Shown here piece by piece: positions 1-7,043 of a stretch of DNA of 9,952 nucleotides. The stretch comes from Paenalcaligenes sp021793095 (GTDB lineage Bacteria > Pseudomonadota > Gammaproteobacteria > Burkholderiales > Burkholderiaceae_B). Location: positions 1 through 9,952 of the forward strand of contig DAHVQS010000060.1 of NCBI GenBank assembly GCA_027317645.1. Reading direction: 5' to 3'. Position numbers and translations under genes: made by a program. How positions within the stretch are numbered: the first letter of the stretch is position 1; each line of letters opens with the position of its first letter. The notes below the pieces were generated by a model that was given only the letters and a program-made list of their open reading frames with translations, made no database searches and was not told the DNA's origin.

Positions 1-443
1 ATACCTTGCCAAAAATTGGGCAATGAAAAGCCTAGGATGGAAGTATTCATAATACTTTTGCCCACCCAGTCATCGCGGTAAAGCCCGGCAATAAGACCTA
101 AGGACAAACCAAAAATACAGGTCAATGTCATGGCGACCACCACCAACTCAAGCGTGGCTGGAAAGCGCTGTAGTATTAAAGTTACTGCTGGAATGCCATG
201 TACAAAGGAAGTGCCGAGATCGCCGTGCAAGGCACGCCATAAAAAAATCGCATATTGTTCCCAGACAGGTTTGTCTAGTCCTAAGCGAGCAACGATTGCA
301 TCGCGTTGCTCTTGACTGACGTCGGGGCTGACCAATAATTCAATGGGGTCTCCCACCGTATAAACGGCAAAGAAAACGACGATTGAAACAGCAAATAAAA
401 CTAAAATGCTTTGAAGCAATCGGCGGACAATAAAAATTGCCAA
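1..443 (-). CDS. ABC transporter permease, DppB/OppB type (3' end outside window)
   Basis: This is the first of the two inner-membrane permeases expected in a peptide/nickel-type (family 5) ABC importer; it would form half of the channel fed by the binding protein encoded just upstream. About 147 codons are visible and the reading frame stays open to the left edge. The N-terminus reads LAIFIVRRLLQSILVLF, the usual DppB start, followed by a first membrane segment (about residues 9-28). A periplasmic stretch follows with the family pattern 'LGLDKPVWEQY' and 'GDLGTSF', then a second membrane region beginning near 'PATLELVVVAM'. The cytoplasmic EAA loop is not yet reached. The start is TTG at 443-441, chosen because an AGGAG (complement of 451-455) sits 7 bases upstream and no in-frame ATG is nearby. 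Substrate cannot be told from this part. Confidence 0.9.
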   Translation of the reverse strand, partial: MAIFIVRRLLQSILVLFAVSIVVFFAVYTVGDPIELLVSPDVSQEQRDAIVARLGLDKPVWEQYAIFLWRALHGDLGTSFVHGIPAVTLILQRFPATLELVVVAMTLTCIFGLSLGLIAGLYRDDWVGKSIMNTSILGFSLPNFWQG

Positions 444-464
444 GTGACCACTCCTGTGTAGTAG

Positions 465-520
465 TGAGCATTTCTTGCCATAGGACGCCGTAGTGGAGCC
501 CATGGCAAGAGGAATGCTCA
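465..520 (-). promoter_or_regulatory. Intergenic hairpin between binding-protein and permease genes
   Basis: The arms TGAGCATTTCTTGCCAT (465-481) and ATGGCAAGAGGAATGCTCA (502-520) are inverted copies of one another. They pair over 17 base pairs with a two-base bulge, around a 20-base loop. The hairpin lies in the 109-base gap after the solute-binding protein stop and before the permease ribosome binding site, and it has no T-tract on the minus strand. By analogy with stem-loops in other binding-protein-dependent transport operons, it probably protects the upstream message or partly terminates transcription, so that the binding protein is made in excess of the permease. The structure is seen directly; the role is inferred. 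Confidence 0.6.
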
Positions 521-552
521 GGAGGAATTACAGTTTTTATGGATGAATTAAA

Positions 553-2172
553 TTAGTCTTTATTTAATTTGGCATGCGTGGCCATGGTGCGCTGATCAGC
601 TCGACCTTCGTAGCTGATATCAGGACGGAAAGCCCAGATGCCGCTCTCGAAATGCAATGGGATGTGAGCCATATCATCAAGGGCCATTTGTACGGCTTGC
701 TGCAACAGCTGGCTGCGTTGCTCGTCATCTAAGGTGCGCGTTGCCTCTAAAAAGATTTCATCTAGCTCGGGGTTTGAGTAGCCACCGTAGTTACTGCCCC
801 CGACGCCTAGATCTGCATTAGTTGTGGTCACCCAGTACTGCAGATAGTTGCTGGCCTCTCCGGTTTCAGATCCCCACCCACCTAAAGACGCGCTAAATTC
901 GCGCTTGGCACGTTTGGGGAAATAGACCGAGCTAGTCATCGTATCGACGTTAGTTTTAATGCCGATGCGGCTGAGGTATTGGGCAACCGCCTGGGTTAAT
1001 TGGGCATCATTGATATATCGATCATTTGTGGCCGATAAGGTTAATTCAAATCCGTCAGGGTAGCCTGCTTCTGCCAATAATTTTTTAGCTTTTTCGGGAT
1101 CATATTCGGGGATGGTGGCGTCTTCGATGGTGCCAAACATGCCCTTGGGCAGGTACTGCGTGGCAGGCTCGGCAACCTCATCCATGATGCGATTTACAAT
1201 TGCCTCGCGATCAATCGCCATGGAAATTGCTTGGCGCACTTTGGGGTTTTGCAGTGGATTATCGCCCTTTGGAGACTTTACAAATGGGCTTTCATCGCGT
1301 CCCACATCTAGCTGGAAAAACATGATGCGTACCGAAGGTTTGATCTCATAAGAAAAGTCACCTTCTTCGATACGTTTAATATCTCGCGCAGCAGGGTTTT
1401 CTATTAGGTCAAAGTCACCAGCTAACAAACCCGTCAAACGAGGACCTGCGCTAGGTGCAGCAGTCATACGTACCTCGGACCAATCTGGCAGTTCTTCGCC
1501 CCAATAATCGTCATTTCGCTCCAGAATAATAGTACCGCCCTTTTCGTATTGCTTAAGCGTGTAAGGGCCAGTCCCTATTACTAAATCACCTTGGTTAAAA
1601 TCGTTAACGGTGGGCCAGCTACTGGTGACGCCACAATCGCCATCTTGTTCATATTCTAGAGTGTCAAACTCAGCGATACCACTCCAGATCATAGGCACCC
1701 GTGCTAACTCATTAGGCAGCACAGGATAGGGTGAGGCTGTTTTTAGGTGTACGGTTTTTTCATCTGGGGCTTCGATTGCTTTGATTCGGCGTGCGACGTT
1801 GGTTAAACCGGTGCCAATAGCAGTTTCATTATTAAGAATTCGGCAAAACGAATAAATCACATCCTGTGCCGTAAAGGGTTCGCCGTTGGAAAATTTGGCT
1901 TGATCATCCAAATAGAAGGTCCAGGTAGTATCGTCTGTGGCTTCCCATTTGCTAGCTAGGGCGGGTTGCATCTCCATGTCAGGGCTCATTTTGACGAGTC
2001 CTTCGAAAATATGAGAGATCAACGCCTCATTGGGAGTTGTTTGGTGATAATGGGGGTCTACGGCTGTTGGCTCGGAAGCCAAGCCAATTTTAAGTGTTTC
2101 CGCTAGGCTGGCACTAGAAAAAGCGCAAGCCAGACCAAAAGCCAAGGCCGTAAAACTAAAATGATGTCGCAT
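553..2172 (-). CDS. Periplasmic solute-binding protein, family 5 (peptide/nickel ABC transporter)
   Basis: This is the substrate-capturing component of a DppA/OppA/GsiB-type ABC importer, exported to the periplasm. The 539-residue product is a normal length for SBP_bac_5. It begins with a Sec signal peptide (MRHHFSF..., hydrophobic core about residues 7-20, cleavage likely after ASLA at 24). The family pattern follows: 'LKIGLASEPTAVDPHYH', 'SHIFEGLVKMSPDMEMQPALASKWE', 'FSNGEPFTAQDVIYSF', 'GTGPYTLKQYE', and near the C-terminus 'IPLHFESGIWAFRPDISY'. The start at 2172 is chosen over the upstream in-frame ATG at 2199 because AAGGAG (complement of 2179-2184) lies 6 bases before it and falls inside the longer version. 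The gene is first in an operon with the permease at 443. Its ligand (peptide, opine, glutathione or other) cannot be deduced. The divergent LysR gene is the likely regulator. Confidence 0.93.
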   Translation of the reverse strand: MRHHFSFTALAFGLACAFSSASLAETLKIGLASEPTAVDPHYHQTTPNEALISHIFEGLVKMSPDMEMQPALASKWEATDDTTWTFYLDDQAKFSNGEPFTAQDVIYSFCRILNNETAIGTGLTNVARRIKAIEAPDEKTVHLKTASPYPVLPNELARVPMIWSGIAEFDTLEYEQDGDCGVTSSWPTVNDFNQGDLVIGTGPYTLKQYEKGGTIILERNDDYWGEELPDWSEVRMTAAPSAGPRLTGLLAGDFDLIENPAARDIKRIEEGDFSYEIKPSVRIMFFQLDVGRDESPFVKSPKGDNPLQNPKVRQAISMAIDREAIVNRIMDEVAEPATQYLPKGMFGTIEDATIPEYDPEKAKKLLAEAGYPDGFELTLSATNDRYINDAQLTQAVAQYLSRIGIKTNVDTMTSSVYFPKRAKREFSASLGGWGSETGEASNYLQYWVTTTNADLGVGGSNYGGYSNPELDEIFLEATRTLDDEQRSQLLQQAVQMALDDMAHIPLHFESGIWAFRPDISYEGRADQRTMATHAKLNKD

Positions 2173-2201
2173 GAGTGTCTCCTTATGAGTGGATATCATT
2201 T

Positions 2202-2230
2202 GATATTGAGTGTGTTAACAGAGGCGTCAA
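2202..2230 (-). promoter_or_regulatory. Candidate sigma-70 promoter for the ABC transporter operon
   Basis: On the minus strand TTGACG (complement of 2225-2230) is followed after 17 bases by AATATC (complement of 2202-2207). Transcription would start near 2195 and leave a leader of about 23 bases carrying the AAGGAG ribosome binding site. The -35 is good, the -10 weak, as is common for promoters needing an activator such as a LysR protein. Confidence 0.35.
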
Positions 2231-2368
2231 GACATTAATCGATGACGCTAACCACCTCCCACATGCTCTGTTTGGATAATTATTTAATGTATTTTTCGAG
2301 CTTAGAATAATAGGTTTCATTCAGTATAAATAAGCAAAACTTTCTATACAATGCATATAAAGTGCTAG

Positions 2369-2387
2369 CTATTTCTAATAAATAGAA
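2369..2387. promoter_or_regulatory. Candidate LysR-type operator (A/T-rich dyad)
   Basis: The divergent gap 2173-2441 contains the interrupted palindrome CTATTT-CTAAT-AAATAG (2369-2385), which overlaps a second dyad TTCTA-ATAAA-TAGAA (2373-2387). A short A/T-rich dyad of about 15 bases containing T-N11-A is the usual LysR-family recognition site, and this one lies 55-73 bases before the lysR start. It would suit autoregulation and divergent control. The rest of the gap is A/T-rich with no further clear element. Confidence 0.35.
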
Positions 2388-2441
2388 TATAAAGCAGTGG
2401 AAAACCCTAGCGAATAAAGATTCAAAGCAGGAGGAGTAGGT

Positions 2442-3353
2442 GTGCAGACTTTGGCGTTAAAGTATTTCTACAAAGTTGCATTGCGCGGCAGTATGAGTGG
2501 TGCCGCAGATGATTTAGATATCGCTGTTTCTGCCGTGAGCCGGCAGATTGATGGCTTGGAAAAGAGGGTGGGTGCACGTTTATTTGAACGTAGCGTACAA
2601 GGTATGCAATTAACCGCTGCCGGCGAGGTGTTACTCGCATATGTGCGGCGTATGAGATTAGAAAGTGAATCTACCTTGCAGGAAATAGAGTCTCTGAGTC
2701 AGGCGATTAATCGGCCTATCCGTGTGGCATGCACACAGGGGGTGGCCAACGACCTTATTCCAAGTTTAATGGCGGATTTTCGCCAAAAACATCCTCAGGT
2801 GCATTTTAATTTGATGGTGAGCTCGGCATCTAAAGCAAGGCAACAGGTAGTCACGGGTGCGGCAGATGTTGCGGTGACCTTTAGTACTCGTCGAGACTCT
2901 GAGGTGGCTGTGCGTTTTACTTGTCGCGCTCCGGCATTAGCGGTGATGGCGGTTGGTCATCCTTTGGCGCGTCGACGACGTTTGAGCCTCAATGAGGTCC
3001 AAGACTACCCCATCGTGCTCACTGACACCGGGACCTCAACTTATAAGCTATACCAGCAAGCTTGCAATATGAACGGGCGTTGGGTGGAACCCGTACTTTA
3101 CTGTAATCATGCACAAGCACTGCATCCTTATGTGCGCCAATCCCAGGCAATTTTATTCGCTAGTTATGTATCAGTGGGTAGGCGTTAAAAAAGCTCGGGA
3201 CTGTTGGCTAAGCCCTTGTTAAATCCAGAGATGCATGCGCGCATGGTGCAAATCCAAGTTATGAGGGGCCGCCAATTACCTCGATTGATAGAGGATTTTA
3301 TAGCAATGGTAGTGCGCAGTATTAATGAAATTAACAAAGACGCACCTCAATAA
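2442..3353 (+). pseudogene. LysR-family transcriptional regulator, interrupted by an in-frame stop
   Basis: The gene encodes a LysR-type regulator: an N-terminal winged helix-turn-helix (about residues 1-60, 'ALKYFYKVALRGSMSGAADD', 'AVSRQIDGLEKRVGARLFER') joined to a periplasmic-binding-protein-like effector domain starting near 'PIRVACTQG' (about residue 91). The GTG start at 2442 is supported by AGGAGG (2429-2434) 7 bases upstream. Translation stops at TAA 3186-3188 after 248 residues, but the same frame continues for 54 codons to TAA 3351-3353. Those codons read as a LysR C-terminus ('LLAKPLLNPEMHARMVQIQ', 'RLIEDFIAMVVRSINEIN'). The full length would be 303 residues, which is normal for the family. 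A single base change (for example TTA to TAA) explains this. The truncated protein keeps its DNA-binding domain but loses the end of the effector domain. It is divergent from the ABC transporter operon, which it probably regulated. A sequencing error is possible. Confidence 0.8.
3186..3188 (+). other. In-frame nonsense codon within the LysR gene
   Basis: TAA follows 'SYVSVGRR' and precedes in-frame 'KSSGLLAKPLLNPEM'. It is codon 249 of 304 and sits next to a run of six A. No frame change is needed to link the two parts, so this is a point nonsense change rather than a frameshift. Confidence 0.8.
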
Positions 3354-3387
3354 AGGCTTGGCCCCTCAAACTTGTTTTCATGGTTTT

Positions 3388-3804
3388 TTAATCCCGCGAA
3401 AATGGCCGGCCCTCTAAATCCACAGTCACTAGATTGCCATCTAATTCACCCATCCCAGGGGCATTGTGGGGCATCCCCGGTGCGGCCACCCCTTGGGTAT
3501 CAGGTTGGGCGAGGAGTTTTTCTATTGCGCGGACAGGGACGTGGCCCTCGATAATTTGGCCGGTGTCCTCAACCACTGCGGTGTGGCAAGAGCTCAGTTG
3601 TGGGGGGATGCCCAGTTTCTGTTTGACGGCGACGATGTTATTGGTGATCACTGTATTAACAGTGTAGCCCTCATTTTGCATGTACTGAGCCCAGGCCCCA
3701 CAGCATCCACAATTGGGGTCTTGGAAGACAGTCAGTGTTTGGTTGGCACCATGGGCCAGCAGGGGAGTACAGGCCAAGGCCAGTGAAAGCAGCCACTTTT
3801 TCAT
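3388..3804 (-). CDS. Secreted DUF411 family metal-binding protein (CopG-like)
   Basis: The 138-residue product belongs to DUF411, a family of small exported proteins often found with copper or other metal resistance genes; the exact role is unsettled. A Sec signal peptide covers about residues 1-20 (MKKWLLSLALACTPLLAHGA). The mature part has the hallmark 'DPNCGCCGAW' (Cys32, 34, 35), then 'SSCHTAVV' (Cys73, His74), 'IIEGHVP' (His88) and the conserved tail 'GVAAPGMPHNAPGM', all plausible metal ligands. The ATG at 3804 is preferred to the TTG at 3807 because AGGAG (complement of 3813-3817) is then 8 bases away. The gene is convergent with the LysR gene (34-base gap, no clear terminator) and divergent from the molybdenum reductase. 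Its own promoter is not obvious in the 244-base gap. Confidence 0.88.
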   Translation of the reverse strand: MKKWLLSLALACTPLLAHGANQTLTVFQDPNCGCCGAWAQYMQNEGYTVNTVITNNIVAVKQKLGIPPQLSSCHTAVVEDTGQIIEGHVPVRAIEKLLAQPDTQGVAAPGMPHNAPGMGELDGNLVTVDLEGRPFSRD

Positions 3805-3951
3805 CAAAATAACTCCTGCAAATGAAGAATTGATTTTTACCTAAACTTTATTTAGCGCCAGCTTTAATTAAAAGGGCGCGCCCAAGTATAGCTCATACAT
3901 AGCCTAGTGTAGGGCCTTTGGTGATGCCGAAAGGCTAGAAAGTGTGCTTTC

Positions 3952-3965
3952 TTGATGTACATCAA
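3952..3965. promoter_or_regulatory. FNR/ANR binding site upstream of the molybdenum reductase
   Basis: TTGATGTACATCAA is a perfect match to the FNR/ANR/Crp-Fnr consensus TTGAT-N4-ATCAA and is itself a complete palindrome. Its centre (3958.5) would sit at -41.5 for a transcript starting near 4000, and a weak -10-like TTCTAA lies at 3986-3991. This is the arrangement of class II FNR-activated promoters. It predicts oxygen-sensitive activation of the reductase at 4049. It may also affect the divergent DUF411 gene, but at 148 bases from that start the case is weaker. Confidence 0.8.
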
Positions 3966-4048
3966 TTGATGGGCATATACCGATTTTCTAAATCCCTTAG
4001 CAAATATAATTAAAAATGAAATATTAACCTTATTTACAGGAGGGGATT

Positions 4049-6709
4049 ATGGGCGTATCTCGGCGCGGTTTTCTGAAAGCATCTATTGCAACAGCAGTTG
4101 CCAGTGGAGTACCGCTCAAGCTTTTTGCTGCGGATCAAGAGTTTGATGACGATGTGGTGTTGATTCCTCATGCATCGCATTATGGGCCTTTTAAGGCGGT
4201 GGTTAAGGATGGGGTACTGATTGGTGTTCAGCCCATCGCCGAGTTGGACGCCAGGCCGACTGAAATGCTATTAGAGGGTATTTTGAGTCGTACCTATCAC
4301 CCAACGCGTATCAAATACCCCATGGTGCGCAAGTCTTATCTCGAAAATCCGCGCGGGGATGTCCGCCCGGAATTACGTGGCCAGGATCCCTTTGTTCGGG
4401 TGTCTTGGGATGAGGCGCTGGCCTTAGTGGCTGATGCGGCATTACGCACCATCGAGGAGCATGGTAACGAGGCTATTTTTAGTGCCTCTTATGGGGGATG
4501 GTCTCATGCGGGCTCATTTCGCCCTCAGGTCTTGCAGGGGCGTTTATTTAGTTTGATTGGCGGTCAGAGTGTGACCACTGGGGACTACTCTGGGGGTGCC
4601 TCGCAGATCAGTTTGCCTCATATCATTGGTGATATGGAGGTTTATTCCCCGCAAAGTGCGTGGGAAACGGTGCGCGATCATACCGAGGTGTTTGTGCTGG
4701 TGGGTTGTGACCCCTGGAAAAATAACCGTATCGAATTTACCGTGGCCGATCACCAAATGTATCCGCTGTGGCAAGAAATACGAGATGCAGGGGTTAAGTT
4801 CATCTCAATTAATCCGCAGTACACCACCACCGATGAAACATTGGATGCCGAGTGGGTAAAAATCATCCCTAATACCGATACGGCCTTGTTTACGGCCATG
4901 GCCTACCATGTGTATGTCAATGGCTGGCATGACCAAGAGTATCTGGATAAATACACCGTGGGCTTTGATCAGTATGTGCCTTACTTATTAGGTGAGGACG
5001 AAGAAGGGTCGGTGCCTAAAACCCCCGAGTGGGCGGCAGAGATTACCGGTATTCCTGCAGAGAAAATCAAAGAGTTGGCCGAGCTATTTGCCAATAACCG
5101 CACCCAATTCGCAGGCGCTTGGTCTTTGCAGCGTGCGCATAATGGTGAAATGAGTCACTGGGCCATCATTACCTTTGCCGCCATGCTGGGCAAAATAGGT
5201 AAAAAAGGTGAGGGGGTTGGGTTTAGTTGGCACTACGGCGGTGGGGGGATGCCGCCCTCTGGCAAGTCGGGTCCGGTTGGGTTGTCTCAGGGGCGCAACC
5301 CGGTCACCACACGCTGTCCGGCATCGCGTATATCTGAGATGCTGCTTAATCCCGGCAAGGAATACACCCGCGATGGTTCCACCATGGTGTTTCCAGATGT
5401 GCACATGATTTATGCTGCTGGCAATAACTTTGTGCATCACCAGCAAAATACCAATGAGTTGATCAAAGCGATGGAAAAAGTGCACACCGTAGTGGTTCAA
5501 GACCCTTGGTGGTGTGCGTCGGCGCGTTATGCTGATATTGTTCTGCCCGCCAGTACGCCTTTAGAGCGCGATGATATTTCTTCTGGGGGGACGTACAGTA
5601 TGGACAAGGTCTATGCCATGCGCCAGGTCATCGAGCCCTATGGCGAGAGTCTCAGTGACTATGAGATCTTCCGTCAATTGGCCAACAAGCTTGGTGTTGA
5701 GTTTGGGTTTACCGAGGGTAAAACCTTGCTGCAGCACGTACAAGATGCCTATGAAATGTCAGATGCAGATCTGCCTTTTGAAGAGTTTTGGGAAAAAGGG
5801 GTGGCGCATATGGCAGTCCCGGATGAGGCACGCCAGTGGGTGCGTCATGGTGATTTTTACCAAGATCCCGAGGCCAATCCGCTGCATACCGAGTCTGGCA
5901 AGATTGAAATCTTTTGTGCTGCTTTTGATCGTTTCAAGCCCGAGGGGTTTCCTGCCATTCCAAAATTCCTTGAGCCGGCTGAGTACCTAGGTAATGCCGA
6001 AGAGGGGCAGCTGCATGTGGTCAGTCCGCACCCCTATATGCGTTTGCACTCACAAATGGCCAATGCTGATATCCGCGAAATACTCAACGTGCAAGACCGC
6101 GAGTTTGTGCTGATCAGCAAAGAGGATGCCGATGAACGTGGGATCCAAGACGGTGATCTGGTCGAGGTTTATAACGCCCGCGGGGCATTGATTGGCGGTG
6201 CGCGCGTCTCTGACAAGATCATGCCCGGGGTGATCAGTATTTTCGAGGGGGCTTGGTTGTCTAAGGACAGCAAAGGACGTTGCAATAGTGGCGCTGTGAA
6301 TATCCTGACGACCAGCATCCCCAGCTCACATCTAAGTCAGGCAAACAGTGCCAACACATGTTTGGCGCGTGTGCGTAAATGTACTGATGCTGAGGGCCCC
6401 AACCGCGCCTATGAGCCGCCGCAGATATTAGAGCGTGAAGCGGTGGATACCGAAATTGATATCGAGGCGATGGGATTGGTTGCACGTGCGACTAAAGCCC
6501 GCGAGGTCGCGGTACAAGATATGACCCCTGGCGAGCGCTTGTTCTACGAGCGTTGTACCTTGTGTCATGTGGCGCGCGAGCCTTCGGATCACACCTTTAG
6601 GCAGTGGCAGGGCATCACCGAGAGTATGTTCCCACGTGCAGGTCTAGATGCCGAGCAGCAAAAACTGGTCCTTGATTTCCTGGCAGAGCATGCCAAAGAT
6701 GCTCAATAA
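4049..6709 (+). CDS. Tat-exported TMAO/DMSO/biotin-sulfoxide-type molybdenum reductase with C-terminal haem c domain
   Basis: This is a periplasmic bis-MGD molybdoenzyme of the TorA/DorA/BisC family, a terminal reductase for N- or S-oxides in anaerobic respiration. The N-terminus carries a twin-arginine signal (SRRGFLK, residues 4-10; signal about 1-28). There is no iron-sulfur cysteine motif. 'TTGDYSGGASQ' supplies Ser181, the expected molybdenum ligand; 'SYGGW', 'GFSWHYGGGG', 'NNFVHHQQN' and 'ADIVLPASTPLERDD' match TorA. The MGD-binding domain spans about residues 655-775. Unusually, after a linker the protein ends in a small cytochrome c domain: CTLCH at 836-840 and Met860 in 'ESMFPRAGL' as likely axial ligand. 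This resembles the C-terminal haem domain of TorC. The start has AGGAGG (4038-4043) 5 bases upstream. No torC or torD is in view, and substrate (TMAO, DMSO, methionine or biotin sulfoxide) is unproven. Confidence 0.92.
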   Translation: MGVSRRGFLKASIATAVASGVPLKLFAADQEFDDDVVLIPHASHYGPFKAVVKDGVLIGVQPIAELDARPTEMLLEGILSRTYHPTRIKYPMVRKSYLENPRGDVRPELRGQDPFVRVSWDEALALVADAALRTIEEHGNEAIFSASYGGWSHAGSFRPQVLQGRLFSLIGGQSVTTGDYSGGASQISLPHIIGDMEVYSPQSAWETVRDHTEVFVLVGCDPWKNNRIEFTVADHQMYPLWQEIRDAGVKFISINPQYTTTDETLDAEWVKIIPNTDTALFTAMAYHVYVNGWHDQEYLDKYTVGFDQYVPYLLGEDEEGSVPKTPEWAAEITGIPAEKIKELAELFANNRTQFAGAWSLQRAHNGEMSHWAIITFAAMLGKIGKKGEGVGFSWHYGGGGMPPSGKSGPVGLSQGRNPVTTRCPASRISEMLLNPGKEYTRDGSTMVFPDVHMIYAAGNNFVHHQQNTNELIKAMEKVHTVVVQDPWWCASARYADIVLPASTPLERDDISSGGTYSMDKVYAMRQVIEPYGESLSDYEIFRQLANKLGVEFGFTEGKTLLQHVQDAYEMSDADLPFEEFWEKGVAHMAVPDEARQWVRHGDFYQDPEANPLHTESGKIEIFCAAFDRFKPEGFPAIPKFLEPAEYLGNAEEGQLHVVSPHPYMRLHSQMANADIREILNVQDREFVLISKEDADERGIQDGDLVEVYNARGALIGGARVSDKIMPGVISIFEGAWLSKDSKGRCNSGAVNILTTSIPSSHLSQANSANTCLARVRKCTDAEGPNRAYEPPQILEREAVDTEIDIEAMGLVARATKAREVAVQDMTPGERLFYERCTLCHVAREPSDHTFRQWQGITESMFPRAGLDAEQQKLVLDFLAEHAKDAQ

Positions 6710-6744
6710 GTAGAAATAACAATCAGGTAGTTCGCTCTCACTTT

Positions 6745-6797
6745 GGCTGGTGATGTGTGACCTCTGTTGAGACGTCACAGATTGCCAGCCATTTTTT
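6745..6797 (+). terminator. Rho-independent terminator of the molybdenum reductase gene
   Basis: The arms GGCTGG...TGTGAC (6745-6761) and GTCACA...CCAGCC (6774-6790) form a long stem with a partly paired middle section and a 12-base loop. A TTTTTT tract (6792-6797) follows. It lies 35 bases after the reductase stop, so that gene is transcribed alone. Confidence 0.8.
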
Positions 6798-6862
6798 GTG
6801 CCTTTTGTACGGGTAGTAGGCGCCGACCAATAGGTGGTTAACCGCTATTTTTGTTAACAGCT

Positions 6863-6885
6863 ATTGCGCCCGATGTAGGCGCAAT
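6863..6885. other. Short perfect hairpin beside the tRNA terminator
   Basis: ATTGCGCC (6863-6870) and GGCGCAAT (6878-6885) pair around a 7-base loop. On the minus strand it comes just after the T-tract of the tRNA terminator, and no T-tract follows it on either strand. It is probably a backup element or a remnant; its role is unknown. Confidence 0.45.
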
Positions 6886-6920
6886 AAAAAAAGCCCTATC
6901 TGCTGTAGATAGGGCTTTTT
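6886..6920 (-). terminator. Bidirectional rho-independent terminator downstream of tRNA-Asn
   Basis: AAGCCCTATCT (6891-6901) and AGATAGGGCTT (6907-6917) form a perfect 11-bp stem with a 5-base loop, flanked by A-rich and T-rich tracts. Read on the minus strand it follows the tRNA 3' end by 7 bases and ends in a run of T, so it terminates tRNA-Asn. It can also act for plus-strand transcripts. Confidence 0.85.
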
Positions 6921-6927
6921 GAAATTT

Positions 6928-7003
6928 TGGCTCCCCGAGCAGGGCTCGAACCTGCGACCTGCGGATTAACAGTCCGTCGCTCTACCGACTGAGCTATCGG
7001 GGA
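6928..7003 (-). tRNA. tRNA-Asn (GTT anticodon)
   Basis: The minus strand folds into a full cloverleaf of 76 bases. The acceptor arm TCCCCGA pairs with TCGGGGA, followed by discriminator G and an encoded CCA. The D-arm contains AGCTCAGTCGGTAGAGC, and the T-arm contains GGTTCGAGCC. The anticodon loop reads CTGTTAA, giving anticodon GTT for asparagine. I see no second copy of the 3' end in the window, so there is no sign of an element integrated here. Confidence 0.97.
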
Positions 7004-7014
7004 ATAAAGGATAA

Positions 7015-7043
7015 ATTATAATCCGTATTTTTTAAGATTGCAA
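7015..7043 (-). promoter_or_regulatory. Promoter of tRNA-Asn
   Basis: On the minus strand TTGCAA (complement of 7038-7043) is followed after exactly 17 bases by a perfect TATAAT (complement of 7015-7020). Transcription would start near 7008, a few bases before the mature tRNA 5' end at 7003. The rest of the gap from 7044 to 7339 is A/T-rich. It holds only a small dyad GATAG-ATT-CTATC (7114-7126) and no recognisable riboswitch or gene. Confidence 0.7.

Noticed and set aside
125..319. Overlapping plus-strand open frames at the left edge.
   Set aside because: They lie antisense to the clear DppB-like permease and resemble no known protein.
2173..2199. Upstream in-frame ATG giving a nine-residue extension of the solute-binding protein.
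   Set aside because: The extension would contain the ribosome binding site of the 2172 start and would displace the signal peptide from the N-terminus.
3404..3883. Rare 8-base restriction sites close together: GGCCGGCC (3404-3411), TTAATTAA (3864-3871), GGCGCGCC within 3874-3883, hinting at a cloning construct.
   Set aside because: The first is part of the DUF411 coding sequence (GRP codons). The others lie in an ordinary intergenic region with no vector-like sequence around them. Coincidence is the simpler explanation.
6928..7003. tRNA-Asn as an attachment site for an integrated element.
   Set aside because: No integrase gene and no repeated tRNA 3' end are present in the window.
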